From: Betaproteobacteria bacterium
GTDB lineage: Bacteria > Pseudomonadota > Gammaproteobacteria > Burkholderiales > SG8-41
Reading direction: 5' to 3'
Length of the DNA: 64,000 bases
Assembly: GCA_900299145.1 (NCBI GenBank)
Contig: OMIN01000114.1
Location: 1 to 64,000 of the forward strand
Shown: positions 16,302-27,940 of the stretch, piece by piece
How the letters are laid out: each line of letters starts with the position of its first letter
Position numbering within the stretch: position 1 is the first letter of the stretch
Notes under the pieces: model-generated
The model's database searches: none
What the model was told of the DNA's origin: nothing
Seen by the model: only the letters and a program-made list of their open reading frames with translations
Program-made: the position numbers and the translations under genes

Positions 16302-16946
16302 ATGCCCGTTAAGGAACAGGTGGTGCTGGTGCACGGGCTGTGGATGCACGGCATGGTGATGGCGTGGATGGCGCGGCGCATCGAACACCACGGCTACACC
16401 GTGCACTGCTACAGCTACCCAACGGTGCGGCTGAATCTCGCGGAAAACGCGAGCCGGCTTGCGGCGTTTTGTGATTCGCTGGGTGCGCGCCCGCTGCATT
16501 TGGTGGGGCACAGTCTGGGCGGTCTGTTGATCGCACGCATGCTCGATGAGCCGCACCAGCTCGACATTGGCCGCGTGGTGTTCCTTGGGTCACCGTATAC
16601 CGGCAGCTTTGCGGCGCGGCGTTTTTCGAGCGTGCCGATGGGCCGCGCGGCGGTGGGCGCTTCCATCGCCGAGTGGCTGCGCGGCGCCCGGCCCGGTAAT
16701 CTTGCGAAATTTGAAGTCGGCGCCATCGCCGGTGACTTGGGCGTGGGGCTGGGGGTAATGGTGGTGCCTGATCTGCCGCGCCCGCACGACGGGACCGTGT
16801 GTGTCGCGGAGACCGAAGTGCCTGGCGCGCGCGATCATATCGTGCTGCCGGTGAGCCACACCGGCATGGTGATGTCGATGCGCGTGGTGCGGCAGGTGTG
16901 CGAATTTTTACGGCGCGGAAAATTTGCGCGCGGCGCACGCGCGTGA
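16302..16946 (+). CDS. Alpha/beta hydrolase (lipase-like, PGAP1/LipA-type)
   Basis: A short 214-residue alpha/beta hydrolase. The oxyanion-region VLVHGLWMHG is followed by the nucleophile elbow LVGHSLGGLL with Ser71, an Asp in PRPHDGTVCVAET and the final His in LPVSHTGMVMS. The closest family resemblance is to small triacylglycerol-lipase or esterase proteins that lack a lid. There is no signal peptide. The peptidase gene starts 5 nt after its stop, suggesting cotranscription. Confidence 0.85.
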   Translation: MPVKEQVVLVHGLWMHGMVMAWMARRIEHHGYTVHCYSYPTVRLNLAENASRLAAFCDSLGARPLHLVGHSLGGLLIARMLDEPHQLDIGRVVFLGSPYTGSFAARRFSSVPMGRAAVGASIAEWLRGARPGNLAKFEVGAIAGDLGVGLGVMVVPDLPRPHDGTVCVAETEVPGARDHIVLPVSHTGMVMSMRVVRQVCEFLRRGKFARGARA

Positions 16947-16951
16947 CGGGC

Positions 16952-18049
16952 ATGCCGGACCGGCGCTGCGCACGGTTCGGCAGGGCTATTTGTATCTATA
17001 TGTTTTTATTAAGTTTTTCGGGATGTGCGCAAATCGGCTATTACGCGCAGTCGATCCGCGGCCAGCTGGATATCTGGGCGCGCGAAAAGCCGATCGCCGA
17101 TATTATTGGCGACAGTGTCTCACCCGCCTTGCTGCGTGAAAAGCTTGCGCTGGTGTTAAAGGCGCGCGCCTTTGCCAGCGACGAACTGGGCCTGCCGCGC
17201 AATCAAAGTTACCGGCGCTACGCCGATCTTGAGCGGCCCTACGTGGTGTGGAATGTGTTCGCCACGCCGGAGTTTTCGACAACGCCGGTGCAATGGTGTT
17301 TTGTGATGGCAGGTTGTGTGAACTATCGCGGCTACTTCGCCAAGGCCGATGCCGATGCGTTTGCCGCGCAGGCCGCCGCCAGCGGCCACGATATTCACGT
17401 CGGTGGCGTGGCGGCGTATTCCACGCTCGGCTGGTTTGCCGACCCGGTGCTCAACACGTTTGCGCATTACCCGCCGGTGGAGCTCGCGCGCCTGATTTTT
17501 CATGAGCTGTCGCATCAGGTGGTTTACGTCAAGGACGACTCCGTGTTCAACGAATCGTTCGCGGTCGCGGTGGAGCGCGAGGGCGTCAAGCGCTGGATCG
17601 CCCAACACGGCAGCTCGCAGGACCGGCAGACCTTCGAGCAAATGCAAAAGCGGCGCGCGGATTTCGTGTCGTTGGTGACGGACTATCGCGCGCGGCTGGA
17701 CACGCTCTACCGCCAGCGCCTGGCGCCCGATGCCATGCGCTTGGAAAAACAGCGTCTCTTAGCCGGCATGCGGCAAGACTACCAGGCGCTCAGAGTGGAG
17801 TGGGGCAATTTCGCTGGCTACGACCGCTGGTTCGCCCAGCCGCCCAACAATGCCTTGCTCGCGTCAGTGGCGATCTACACCCAGCGCGTGCCGGCGTTCG
17901 AGGCGATGCTGCGCGAACACAACCACGACTTGCCGAGATTCTTTGAAGCGGTGAAGGCGTTAGCGCGGCTGGATCGGGCAGCGCGGGATGCGGCGTTGGA
18001 CCGCTATGTGGCTGGTGCCGATACGGGCAGGGCGAACCACGCTCCTTAG
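16952..18049 (+). CDS. Putative aminopeptidase lipoprotein (Aminopep/DUF2265 family)
   Basis: A 365-residue zinc-peptidase-like lipoprotein. The N-terminal hydrophobic stretch ends in the lipobox SFSGC with Cys25. The catalytic HELSH motif lies at 184-188 and is followed by the family segment VYVKDDSVFNESFAVAVEREG, whose glutamate would be the third ligand. Conserved YYAQSIRGQL and the TLGWFADPVL motif match the Aminopep family of proteobacterial outer-membrane-associated proteins. ATG 16952 gives the best signal peptide. Part of that signal peptide is encoded by a degenerate copy of the AT-rich element. Confidence 0.85.
   Translation: MPDRRCARFGRAICIYMFLLSFSGCAQIGYYAQSIRGQLDIWAREKPIADIIGDSVSPALLREKLALVLKARAFASDELGLPRNQSYRRYADLERPYVVWNVFATPEFSTTPVQWCFVMAGCVNYRGYFAKADADAFAAQAAASGHDIHVGGVAAYSTLGWFADPVLNTFAHYPPVELARLIFHELSHQVVYVKDDSVFNESFAVAVEREGVKRWIAQHGSSQDRQTFEQMQKRRADFVSLVTDYRARLDTLYRQRLAPDAMRLEKQRLLAGMRQDYQALRVEWGNFAGYDRWFAQPPNNALLASVAIYTQRVPAFEAMLREHNHDLPRFFEAVKALARLDRAARDAALDRYVAGADTGRANHAP
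16991..17018 (+). repeat. AT-rich dispersed element, degenerate copy in a signal-peptide coding region
   Basis: TGTATCTATATGTTTTTATT then AAGTTTTT matches the core at about 15 of 18 positions. It encodes the hydrophobic ICIYMFLLSF of the lipoprotein signal peptide in an otherwise GC-rich gene. Confidence 0.45.
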
Positions 18050-18094
18050 CCTGCAACGCGTTATAGTCAGCCTTCGCACGGCGCATGAGGTTCC

Positions 18095-19300
18095 GTGCCA
18101 CTATGTAAACCTGCTGACTTCTCTCTTGTGAACCACCTGTTACTCGCCCTCGGCGCGATGTTCCTGCAGCAGACATTTGTCGCGCTGGCGCGCTCGCTGC
18201 CGGCGGTGATCGCGCCGGCGATCATCACCGACCTCAAAATCGCGCCGGCGTGGGTCGGCGTCTACTTCGGAATGACGGCTGCCGCCTCGCTGGTGGTGCA
18301 ACTGGGCTGCGGCAGTTTCATCGTGCAATACGGCGCGCTGCGCATGAGCCAGATTGCGCTGGTGCTTGTGGCAGCCGGTACCGCGATTTCCACGCTCGGT
18401 ACGCCGTGGGCGTTGATTGCCTCGGCGATCATCGCGGGTGGCGGTGGCGCGGTGTCGACACCCGCGAGTTCGCACCTGCTCGCGCGTTGCACCACGCCCA
18501 AGTATTTGCCGCTGGTGTTTTCGATCAAGCAGACGGCGGTGCCGGCGGGGCTGCTGCTGGCCGGTGCGCTCGGCCCGCAGCTCACGGAATGGCTGGGCTG
18601 GCGTTCCACCATGCTGTACTGCGCGGTGTCGTGTGTGGTGTTCGGCGCGATGCTGCAGCCGGTGCGCAATACTTTCGACACAGATTGTGTGCCCACGCGC
18701 AGCTTTCAGTTCTCTGACTTTGGAAATACGCTCAAGTCTGTGCTCGCCACCGCTGAGTTGCGCACGTTGTCATTCGCCTGCCTTGCCTTCAACGGCCTGC
18801 AGTCCACCGTGACGGCCTATTTTGTGGTGTATCTCACCACCATCGGCTATACGCCGGTGGCCGCCGGGTTTGTGTTTTCAGTGGCCGTGGCGACAGCCGT
18901 GCCATGCCGGATCTTGTGGGGCTGGCTCGGCAGCACGCACGTTACGCCGCGCGCGATGATGGCGGGCTTGGCACTCGGCATGGCGGGCAGCGTGGCGCTG
19001 TTCGCACTGACTGGCCCCGTCTGGCCGACGCTACTGATTGGCGCCATTGCCTGCGTGTTGAGCGCGACCGCGCTGTCATGGCACGGCATTCTGCTCGCGG
19101 AAACCGCGCGTGCCGCGCCCGGTGACATGCGTGGCGGCATCACTGGCGGTGTGCTGTCGTTCGGTCAGGTGGGTGCGCTGTCGTTGCCAATGCTGTATTC
19201 CGGGCTGCTGGACGTGACCGGCAGCTACGGAATCGGCTTTGTGGTGTGCGGCGTGCCGGCGCTGCTGGTGGGAATGCGGCTCACTCGGCGGGGCGGTTAG
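18095..19300 (+). CDS. MFS transporter
   Basis: A 401-residue major facilitator superfamily permease with about twelve hydrophobic segments. The N-terminal half has the VGVYFGMTAAASLVVQ region and the C-terminal half repeats a similar pattern (TPVAAGFVFSVAVATAVP, then CRILWGWLG). Substrate is not evident; it resembles CynX/NimT-like or organic-anion carriers of Betaproteobacteria. GTG 18095 is used as start; a second GTG at 18128 would begin directly at NHLLLALGAMF. It stands alone between a peptidase gene and the convergent FecR gene. Confidence 0.85.
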   Translation: MPLCKPADFSLVNHLLLALGAMFLQQTFVALARSLPAVIAPAIITDLKIAPAWVGVYFGMTAAASLVVQLGCGSFIVQYGALRMSQIALVLVAAGTAISTLGTPWALIASAIIAGGGGAVSTPASSHLLARCTTPKYLPLVFSIKQTAVPAGLLLAGALGPQLTEWLGWRSTMLYCAVSCVVFGAMLQPVRNTFDTDCVPTRSFQFSDFGNTLKSVLATAELRTLSFACLAFNGLQSTVTAYFVVYLTTIGYTPVAAGFVFSVAVATAVPCRILWGWLGSTHVTPRAMMAGLALGMAGSVALFALTGPVWPTLLIGAIACVLSATALSWHGILLAETARAAPGDMRGGITGGVLSFGQVGALSLPMLYSGLLDVTGSYGIGFVVCGVPALLVGMRLTRRGG

Positions 19301-19336
19301 GCTGGCGCTCTCGCCGGCAGGCGCGACCGGTGTACG

Positions 19337-20242
19337 TTAGCGTTCCTCGCCCTTATTCATCAGCCGCTCGCGTTTTTCCAGCATTTTTGCCCGGCGCTCG
19401 GCTTTTTCGCCCTTATCCATATTCGGGTGTGAATCTCCGGCTGCTTCGCGCGCTGCCTTCTTCTCGGCCATGTTTTCCTGCCGCAGTTCGCGTGCGAATT
19501 GCCTGTTCTCGCGCTGCAGTTCCAGGTTTTCCTTGCGCAGTTCCTGCCGCTGCTTGCGGCGTTCCTCGATGCGTTGGTGAAGGGCGGCGCGGCGCGCGGC
19601 GACGCGTTTTTCCTGAATCGCCATGCGCCGGTAGAGCGGCGGTTCGTCATCGAGCAGGCGCGGCGCCAGACGCCGGTTTTGCGCCATGAAAGCCACACGG
19701 CCGCGGCGCACCACCACTTCCTGCCCGGCTTCGTTGCGCAAAAAAGTTTCGCCGTCATTCACTTTGTCGAATGCACCCGGTTCGTGATCCGCGACCTCCG
19801 GGTCGCCCGGCGGGTAATACGCGGGTTCGTAGTCGGTGCCGCGTATGCCAATGGTCGCCGTCGGCGTGTTGACCGCGTAGCCCGAGCGGTTGGATTGGCC
19901 AATGAGGCCAGTCACCATGCGCAGCGCACCCTTGATAATGTCGATGGTGCTGCTGTTTTGCGCGGCGGGGCCGTCTTCAACAAAGCGGTATTTGCTGATG
20001 CGTATGTCGGTGGACGCGCGAACTGTGATCGACGCGCCGTCGCTCATTTCAATGAGCGCCCAGGAATTGGCGCCAGTGCGCACCTGATCGCCCTCGTTGA
20101 CCTCAATGCCGGATGCGCCGTTGCGCGTGGCGCCCTTGGCGATGACTTTTACGTCACCCTCAAAAGCTTCGAGCTTGCCGGCCGCCGCCCACACCAGCCC
20201 CGGAAACAGGCACATGAGCAACAGTAGCAGTAAACGGTTCAT
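19337..20242 (-). CDS. Secreted FecR-domain protein with C-terminal coiled coil
   Basis: A 301-residue protein with a signal peptide (MNRLLLLLLMCLFPGLVWAAA), a FecR domain spanning roughly residues 25-150 (GDVKVIAKG, EVNEGDQVRTGANSWALIEMSDGASITV, TPTATIGIRGTDYE) and a highly charged coiled-coil tail from about residue 205. FecR domains in non-TonB contexts often bind ligands or peptidoglycan in the periplasm. No sigma factor or receptor adjoins it, so classical iron-dicitrate signalling is unlikely. It is divergent from hrpA. Confidence 0.87.
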   Translation of the reverse strand: MNRLLLLLLMCLFPGLVWAAAGKLEAFEGDVKVIAKGATRNGASGIEVNEGDQVRTGANSWALIEMSDGASITVRASTDIRISKYRFVEDGPAAQNSSTIDIIKGALRMVTGLIGQSNRSGYAVNTPTATIGIRGTDYEPAYYPPGDPEVADHEPGAFDKVNDGETFLRNEAGQEVVVRRGRVAFMAQNRRLAPRLLDDEPPLYRRMAIQEKRVAARRAALHQRIEERRKQRQELRKENLELQRENRQFARELRQENMAEKKAAREAAGDSHPNMDKGEKAERRAKMLEKRERLMNKGEER

Positions 20243-20350
20243 TGTGAATCCCGGGCGGCAGCAGTGAAAGCAGAGCAGTCTATTCTAGTGCGGCGCGGGC
20301 GGACGTGCGCGAGTGTGGATGTAAAATGCGCGCCTCCGAAAGCTGCTCTC

Positions 20351-24136
<3,786 letters not shown>

Positions 24137-24303
24137 CGTGCTTGACAGCAGCTGCAACTACCACCGGTCGCATTGATCCGTATCAAATGCCTACCGTCCG
24201 GAGTTGCCATCATAAACGTCATCATCGCCTTGTAGCGGACAGGCGCGCCGCAAGTCAGTCTTTTGTTCTTTTTTGCCAGATTACGAAGTACGAAGGGAAA
24301 ATC

Positions 24304-24783
24304 ATGCGAATACGAAGCCGTTGTATTAATTGTGTGGTTTGTTTTGTCGTATGGATCGCGTCCGGCGTGCCGTATGCCATTACGGCGCATGCCGCCGAAT
24401 CGCAGCCGTCGGGCGACTGTCCGCAGCCGCGCTTCACCGGCAAGGCGCCACAGGACTATCTTGCGAAAACCAATCCCGTCGCGCCCACCGCGGAGTCGCT
24501 GGCGGAAGGCGAGCGGCTGTTCACTGGCAAGTCGAAAACGCTACCTTGCGCGTATTGCCATGGTGTCAAGGGCGACGGCAAGGGCTACCTCGCGGCGCAA
24601 TATGATCCCCGGCCGCGCAACTTTCTGTGCACGGCAACCATCAACGGCATTGAGGACGGCCAACTGTTCTGGATTATTCAGAACGGGTCGCCGGGCACCG
24701 CTATGCCGCCGTCAGGCAATCTGACGGATATACAAATCTGGAGTATCGTCAACTACTTGCGGAAGCTGGCCCAGCCGCAATAG
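24304..24783 (+). CDS. Secreted mono-haem c-type cytochrome
   Basis: A 159-residue periplasmic cytochrome. A signal peptide ends near ITAHAAE. The haem-binding CAYCH has Cys82, Cys85 and His86, and the axial Met lies in GTAMPP. The C-terminal helix DIQIWSIVNYLRKLA is typical of class I cytochromes c. ATG 24304 was chosen because it starts the signal peptide; the longer in-frame extension overlaps hrpA. It opens a cluster of three c-type cytochrome genes ending at 29581 and may carry electrons from a periplasmic oxidation in that cluster. Confidence 0.9.
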   Translation: MRIRSRCINCVVCFVVWIASGVPYAITAHAAESQPSGDCPQPRFTGKAPQDYLAKTNPVAPTAESLAEGERLFTGKSKTLPCAYCHGVKGDGKGYLAAQYDPRPRNFLCTATINGIEDGQLFWIIQNGSPGTAMPPSGNLTDIQIWSIVNYLRKLAQPQ

Positions 24784-24896
24784 TGTCACGGCACACGAAT
24801 TTCGAACGGCAAATGGCGTAGTAATAAGCATAGTTTGCGTACGGCCCATGGGTCGACCGGCGGCGGTTATAATTTTCAAAACTGTCCGCCACGATC

Positions 24897-26261
24897 ATGA
24901 CTGAAGACCATCGAACCCTCGCCATTGCTGAACGCGTCAGCGCCGTCCGCTACGCCGATCTGGATAGAGACACGGTTGCCATGGTGAAACGCCTGATCGC
25001 CGATGGCGTGGCGGTAGCCGTGGCTGGCAGTCTGGAAGAACCGCCGCGCATTTTGTCGGAACACGTGCTGGCGCTGGGCGGCGCCGCGCGCGCGACAACT
25101 TGGGGCTTTGGCTACAAAACCACGGCAGTGCAGGCGGCGTATCTCAATGCAGCGTCGATGCATGTGCTTGATTTTGAGCCGATGTCGAATCCGCCCACGC
25201 ACGCGGTATCGCCCACCGTGCCGGTGGCGTTTGCACTCGCTGAGGCGCGCCACACCGACGGGCGCGACATTATTGCTGCGTGTGCCAAGGGGTTCGAGAT
25301 GCAGGGTCGCGTTCTGGCGGCAGCCGACCCCAAACGCGGCGCGCTGCCGTTTCACACGCCGGGCGTGATCGGGGTGATGGGGTCCACCGTCGCTGCCGCG
25401 CACATGATGAAACTCAATTCGCAGCAGCTGACACACGCGTTCGGCATCGCCACGTCGCGCTGCGGCGGGCTGTCGGCCAACACCGGCTCGATGGTGAAAT
25501 GCACACACTGCGGCAATGTCGCCGCGGCGGGGCTGGAGGCCGCCGCGCTCGCTGCGCGTGGGTTTACCGCGAACCCGTCGATTTTTGACGCGCCGCACGG
25601 CTATGTCGATACGTTTTTCAAGGCGGGCTTTGATTACGCCATGCTGATGCAATTCGGCCAGCCGTACCGTTGTGTCGATCCCGGCATGGCAATCAAGTTT
25701 TATCCGTCAAAGTATCCGACGCATTTTGCGATTGCGGCGGCCATCGACGCGCGCACCGCGATTGCCAATCCGGCGAACATTCAATCGGTGCATATCATCA
25801 CGCCGGAAATTCCGGATGCCGACCGCCCGCTGCCGCGCAGCGGCCTCGAGGGAAAATTCAGCTTTCAGTATGTCACGGCGGCAGCATTGCTGGATGGCGC
25901 AATCGGGCGCGAAACATTCATCGACGAGCGGCGCTTCAGCCGTGACATGGCCGATCTGCTCGGCAAAATCACATTGACGCGGGACGCGGCCATTTTCAGG
26001 GATACGCGCAATATGCACGTCACCCTCAACATCACGTTCGCTGACGGCACGGTAGTGAGCCGCACTTGCGATAAACCGCCGGGTACCTGGGGCGCACCGA
26101 TCCCCGATGATCTGCATCGCGCAAAAATCCGCGATTGCCTTGCCACGCGTCTCGATGAGCAAAAGCTCTCACGCGTGCTCGACATGCTCGATCATCTGGA
26201 ACGGCTCGCCACACCGGATGTCGCGGATTTGTGCGCGCTGCTGGCGTGTAAAGACAACTAA
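24897..26261 (+). CDS. MmgE/PrpD-family protein
   Basis: A 454-residue member of the MmgE/PrpD family, whose known members include 2-methylcitrate dehydratase and cis-aconitate decarboxylase. Family landmarks are LNAASMHVLDFEPM with TH after it (THAVSPTVPVAFALAE), HTPGVIGVMGSTVAAA, GSMVKCTHCGNVAAAG, and IKFYPSKYPTHFAI. No prpB/prpC or aconitase lies beside it, so methylcitrate metabolism is doubtful; many such isolated copies act on unknown tricarboxylates. A TATAAT box stands at 24868-24873, 24 nt before the ATG, but without a good -35. The hydrolase 18 nt downstream probably shares its operon. Confidence 0.9.
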   Translation: MTEDHRTLAIAERVSAVRYADLDRDTVAMVKRLIADGVAVAVAGSLEEPPRILSEHVLALGGAARATTWGFGYKTTAVQAAYLNAASMHVLDFEPMSNPPTHAVSPTVPVAFALAEARHTDGRDIIAACAKGFEMQGRVLAAADPKRGALPFHTPGVIGVMGSTVAAAHMMKLNSQQLTHAFGIATSRCGGLSANTGSMVKCTHCGNVAAAGLEAAALAARGFTANPSIFDAPHGYVDTFFKAGFDYAMLMQFGQPYRCVDPGMAIKFYPSKYPTHFAIAAAIDARTAIANPANIQSVHIITPEIPDADRPLPRSGLEGKFSFQYVTAAALLDGAIGRETFIDERRFSRDMADLLGKITLTRDAAIFRDTRNMHVTLNITFADGTVVSRTCDKPPGTWGAPIPDDLHRAKIRDCLATRLDEQKLSRVLDMLDHLERLATPDVADLCALLACKDN

Positions 26262-26279
26262 ACAACAACGGAGCAGGGC

Positions 26280-27077
26280 ATGCCCATCGCAGCAGTCGTA
26301 AACGTACCAGGGGGCGAAATCGCCTATGAAGAATCCGGTAGCGGCGAAGCGCTGTTGTTGGTTAGCGGCCTGAATGGCGTAGGGCGCTACTGGAAGCCGC
26401 AAGTCGAGCTATTCTCGAAATACTTTCGGGTGATTACGTACGATCAGCGCGGCACCGGAGGCAGTGACCGCATCCAGCGCGAGTTCTCGGTCGATCAAAT
26501 GGGGGAAGAGCTTGTTGGCTTGATGGACGTGCTTAAGATTGAGCGCGCGCATCTGGTGGGCATGTCCACCGGCGGCGCCATCGGGCAGACCATTGCCATT
26601 GAGCATCCGGAACGCTTGCTGAAGCTCGTACTGTGCAGCACCTGGACGCATTGCGATCCATGGTTCCGGCGCCTCTTCACTGCGCGGCGCGACATGTACC
26701 GGCAGGCGGGGCCGGATTTGCATTCGCAGTTTCATCCGCTGTTTTTGTATTCGCCCGACTACGTGAACACGCATGATGCCGAGATCGAGGCTGAACGCGC
26801 GCGTGCGCCGACGAAATCGTCTCCGGTCGAGGTGTCCGTGGCGCGCATCGAAGCGCTGATGCGTTTTGACCGCCGCGCGGGCTTGCCCAAAATCCGCGCC
26901 GAGACACTGGTAATGGGCACGGGCACGGACTTCATTACGCCGAGTTACTTTTCCAAAGCGCTCGCGCAAAGCATCCCCGGGGCTAAGCTTGTTTTGTATG
27001 ACGACGGCGGGCATTCGTTCACCACCACGCGAGCGGAATCGTTTAATCGCGACTGCCTGGAATTTCTGCGCAAGTGA
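26280..27077 (+). CDS. Alpha/beta hydrolase (RutD/MhpC-like)
   Basis: A 265-residue alpha/beta hydrolase fold protein. The nucleophile elbow LVGMSTGGAIGQ supplies the serine, TDFITP the acid and DGGHSFTTT the histidine; LLVSGLNGVGRYWKPQ is the oxyanion region and YDQRGTGGSD the usual turn. Closest known types are RutD-like aminoacrylate and C-C bond hydrolases. It lies between an MmgE/PrpD gene and a cytochrome gene, whose start overlaps this stop, which points to a shared catabolic pathway of unknown substrate. Confidence 0.9.
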   Translation: MPIAAVVNVPGGEIAYEESGSGEALLLVSGLNGVGRYWKPQVELFSKYFRVITYDQRGTGGSDRIQREFSVDQMGEELVGLMDVLKIERAHLVGMSTGGAIGQTIAIEHPERLLKLVLCSTWTHCDPWFRRLFTARRDMYRQAGPDLHSQFHPLFLYSPDYVNTHDAEIEAERARAPTKSSPVEVSVARIEALMRFDRRAGLPKIRAETLVMGTGTDFITPSYFSKALAQSIPGAKLVLYDDGGHSFTTTRAESFNRDCLEFLRK

Positions 27078-27754
27078 TGCTAAAAAATGCAATAAAAACA
27101 AATACTTACACCGCATCGCTTCTGATCGCGATGTTGAGCTTGCCGGCGGGCCCGGCAGCGCACGCCGCCAGTGGAGAAGCGATTTACCAGGCCACCTGCA
27201 ATACCTGCCACGACAGCGGCGCGGGTCTCGCACCGCGCCTCACGCATGCGGAGGACTGGGCGCAGCGTTGGCCGCGCGGGCGAGCCGCGTTGCGCGAAGC
27301 GGCCATCAAAGGCGTGCCCAACAGCGCCATGGCGGCGAAGGGCGGATTCGTGCAATTAAGCGATGCCGAGGTTGTCGCGGCTGTCGATTACATGCTTGCG
27401 CGCAGCGGCTATCGCGAGTCAGCTTCAGTGAAGCCGGCCACGCTTTCGCCGACTGTGGTAACGCCGCAAACCAGCAATGCGCCGGTGGACGACGCCACGC
27501 TGCTCCAGCAGGTGGCTGAAGGCTTACGGCGAGACCTCGCGCCCGCCGGCGCCCAAATCGAAAGCGTGGAAGGCAAGCTGCTGGTGCGCGGCGTAAATAT
27601 CCGCGTCAGCGTGCGTAACAGCGTGGTGACGCTGGAGGGCGCACCGGAAAAGTCCGATGTGATCGCCAGAGCCGAGAAAATTACCCGGTCGTTTCGCAGC
27701 GTGCAGCGCGTTGACAATCGCATGGTGGCAGCGGGGCTGCTGGATTTTGACTGA
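27077..27754 (+). CDS. Secreted cytochrome c fused to a BON domain
   Basis: A 225-residue exported protein joining two domains rarely seen together: a class I cytochrome c5-like domain with TCNTCH (Cys41, Cys44, His45) and a C-terminal BON domain (about 140-225) with VRVSVRNSVVTLEGA-like periplasmic phospholipid-binding strands. ATG 27077 overlaps the hydrolase stop as TGATG; a GTG at 27074 is an alternative. The first residues (NAIKTNTYT) are encoded by an AT-rich element copy. The BON domain could anchor the cytochrome to the membrane surface. Confidence 0.85.
   Translation: MLKNAIKTNTYTASLLIAMLSLPAGPAAHAASGEAIYQATCNTCHDSGAGLAPRLTHAEDWAQRWPRGRAALREAAIKGVPNSAMAAKGGFVQLSDAEVVAAVDYMLARSGYRESASVKPATLSPTVVTPQTSNAPVDDATLLQQVAEGLRRDLAPAGAQIESVEGKLLVRGVNIRVSVRNSVVTLEGAPEKSDVIARAEKITRSFRSVQRVDNRMVAAGLLDFD
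27081..27108 (-). repeat. AT-rich dispersed element at the start of the cytochrome-BON gene
   Basis: Minus strand TAAGTATTTGTTTTTATT then GCATTTTTTA, a near-perfect copy. It lies wholly within the first codons of the coding sequence, 1 nt after the start codon, giving the signal peptide an unusual lysine/asparagine/threonine beginning. Confidence 0.7.
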
Positions 27755-27940
27755 CAGGCAGTGTCCCGCGTTTTTGCAACGGACACGTTGCTTAACTGGC
27801 GCGCCCGGCTTACGATAGCTGCGAGGCAATTTTCACCACTCACCAGATCGTGGCCGATGCAGCCACGGCGATTTCCACCACGGCGCCAGTTCCGAGGCAA
27901 GGCGCTGCCGTAAAACGTCGCGGTTGTTCAAGGAGGTGTT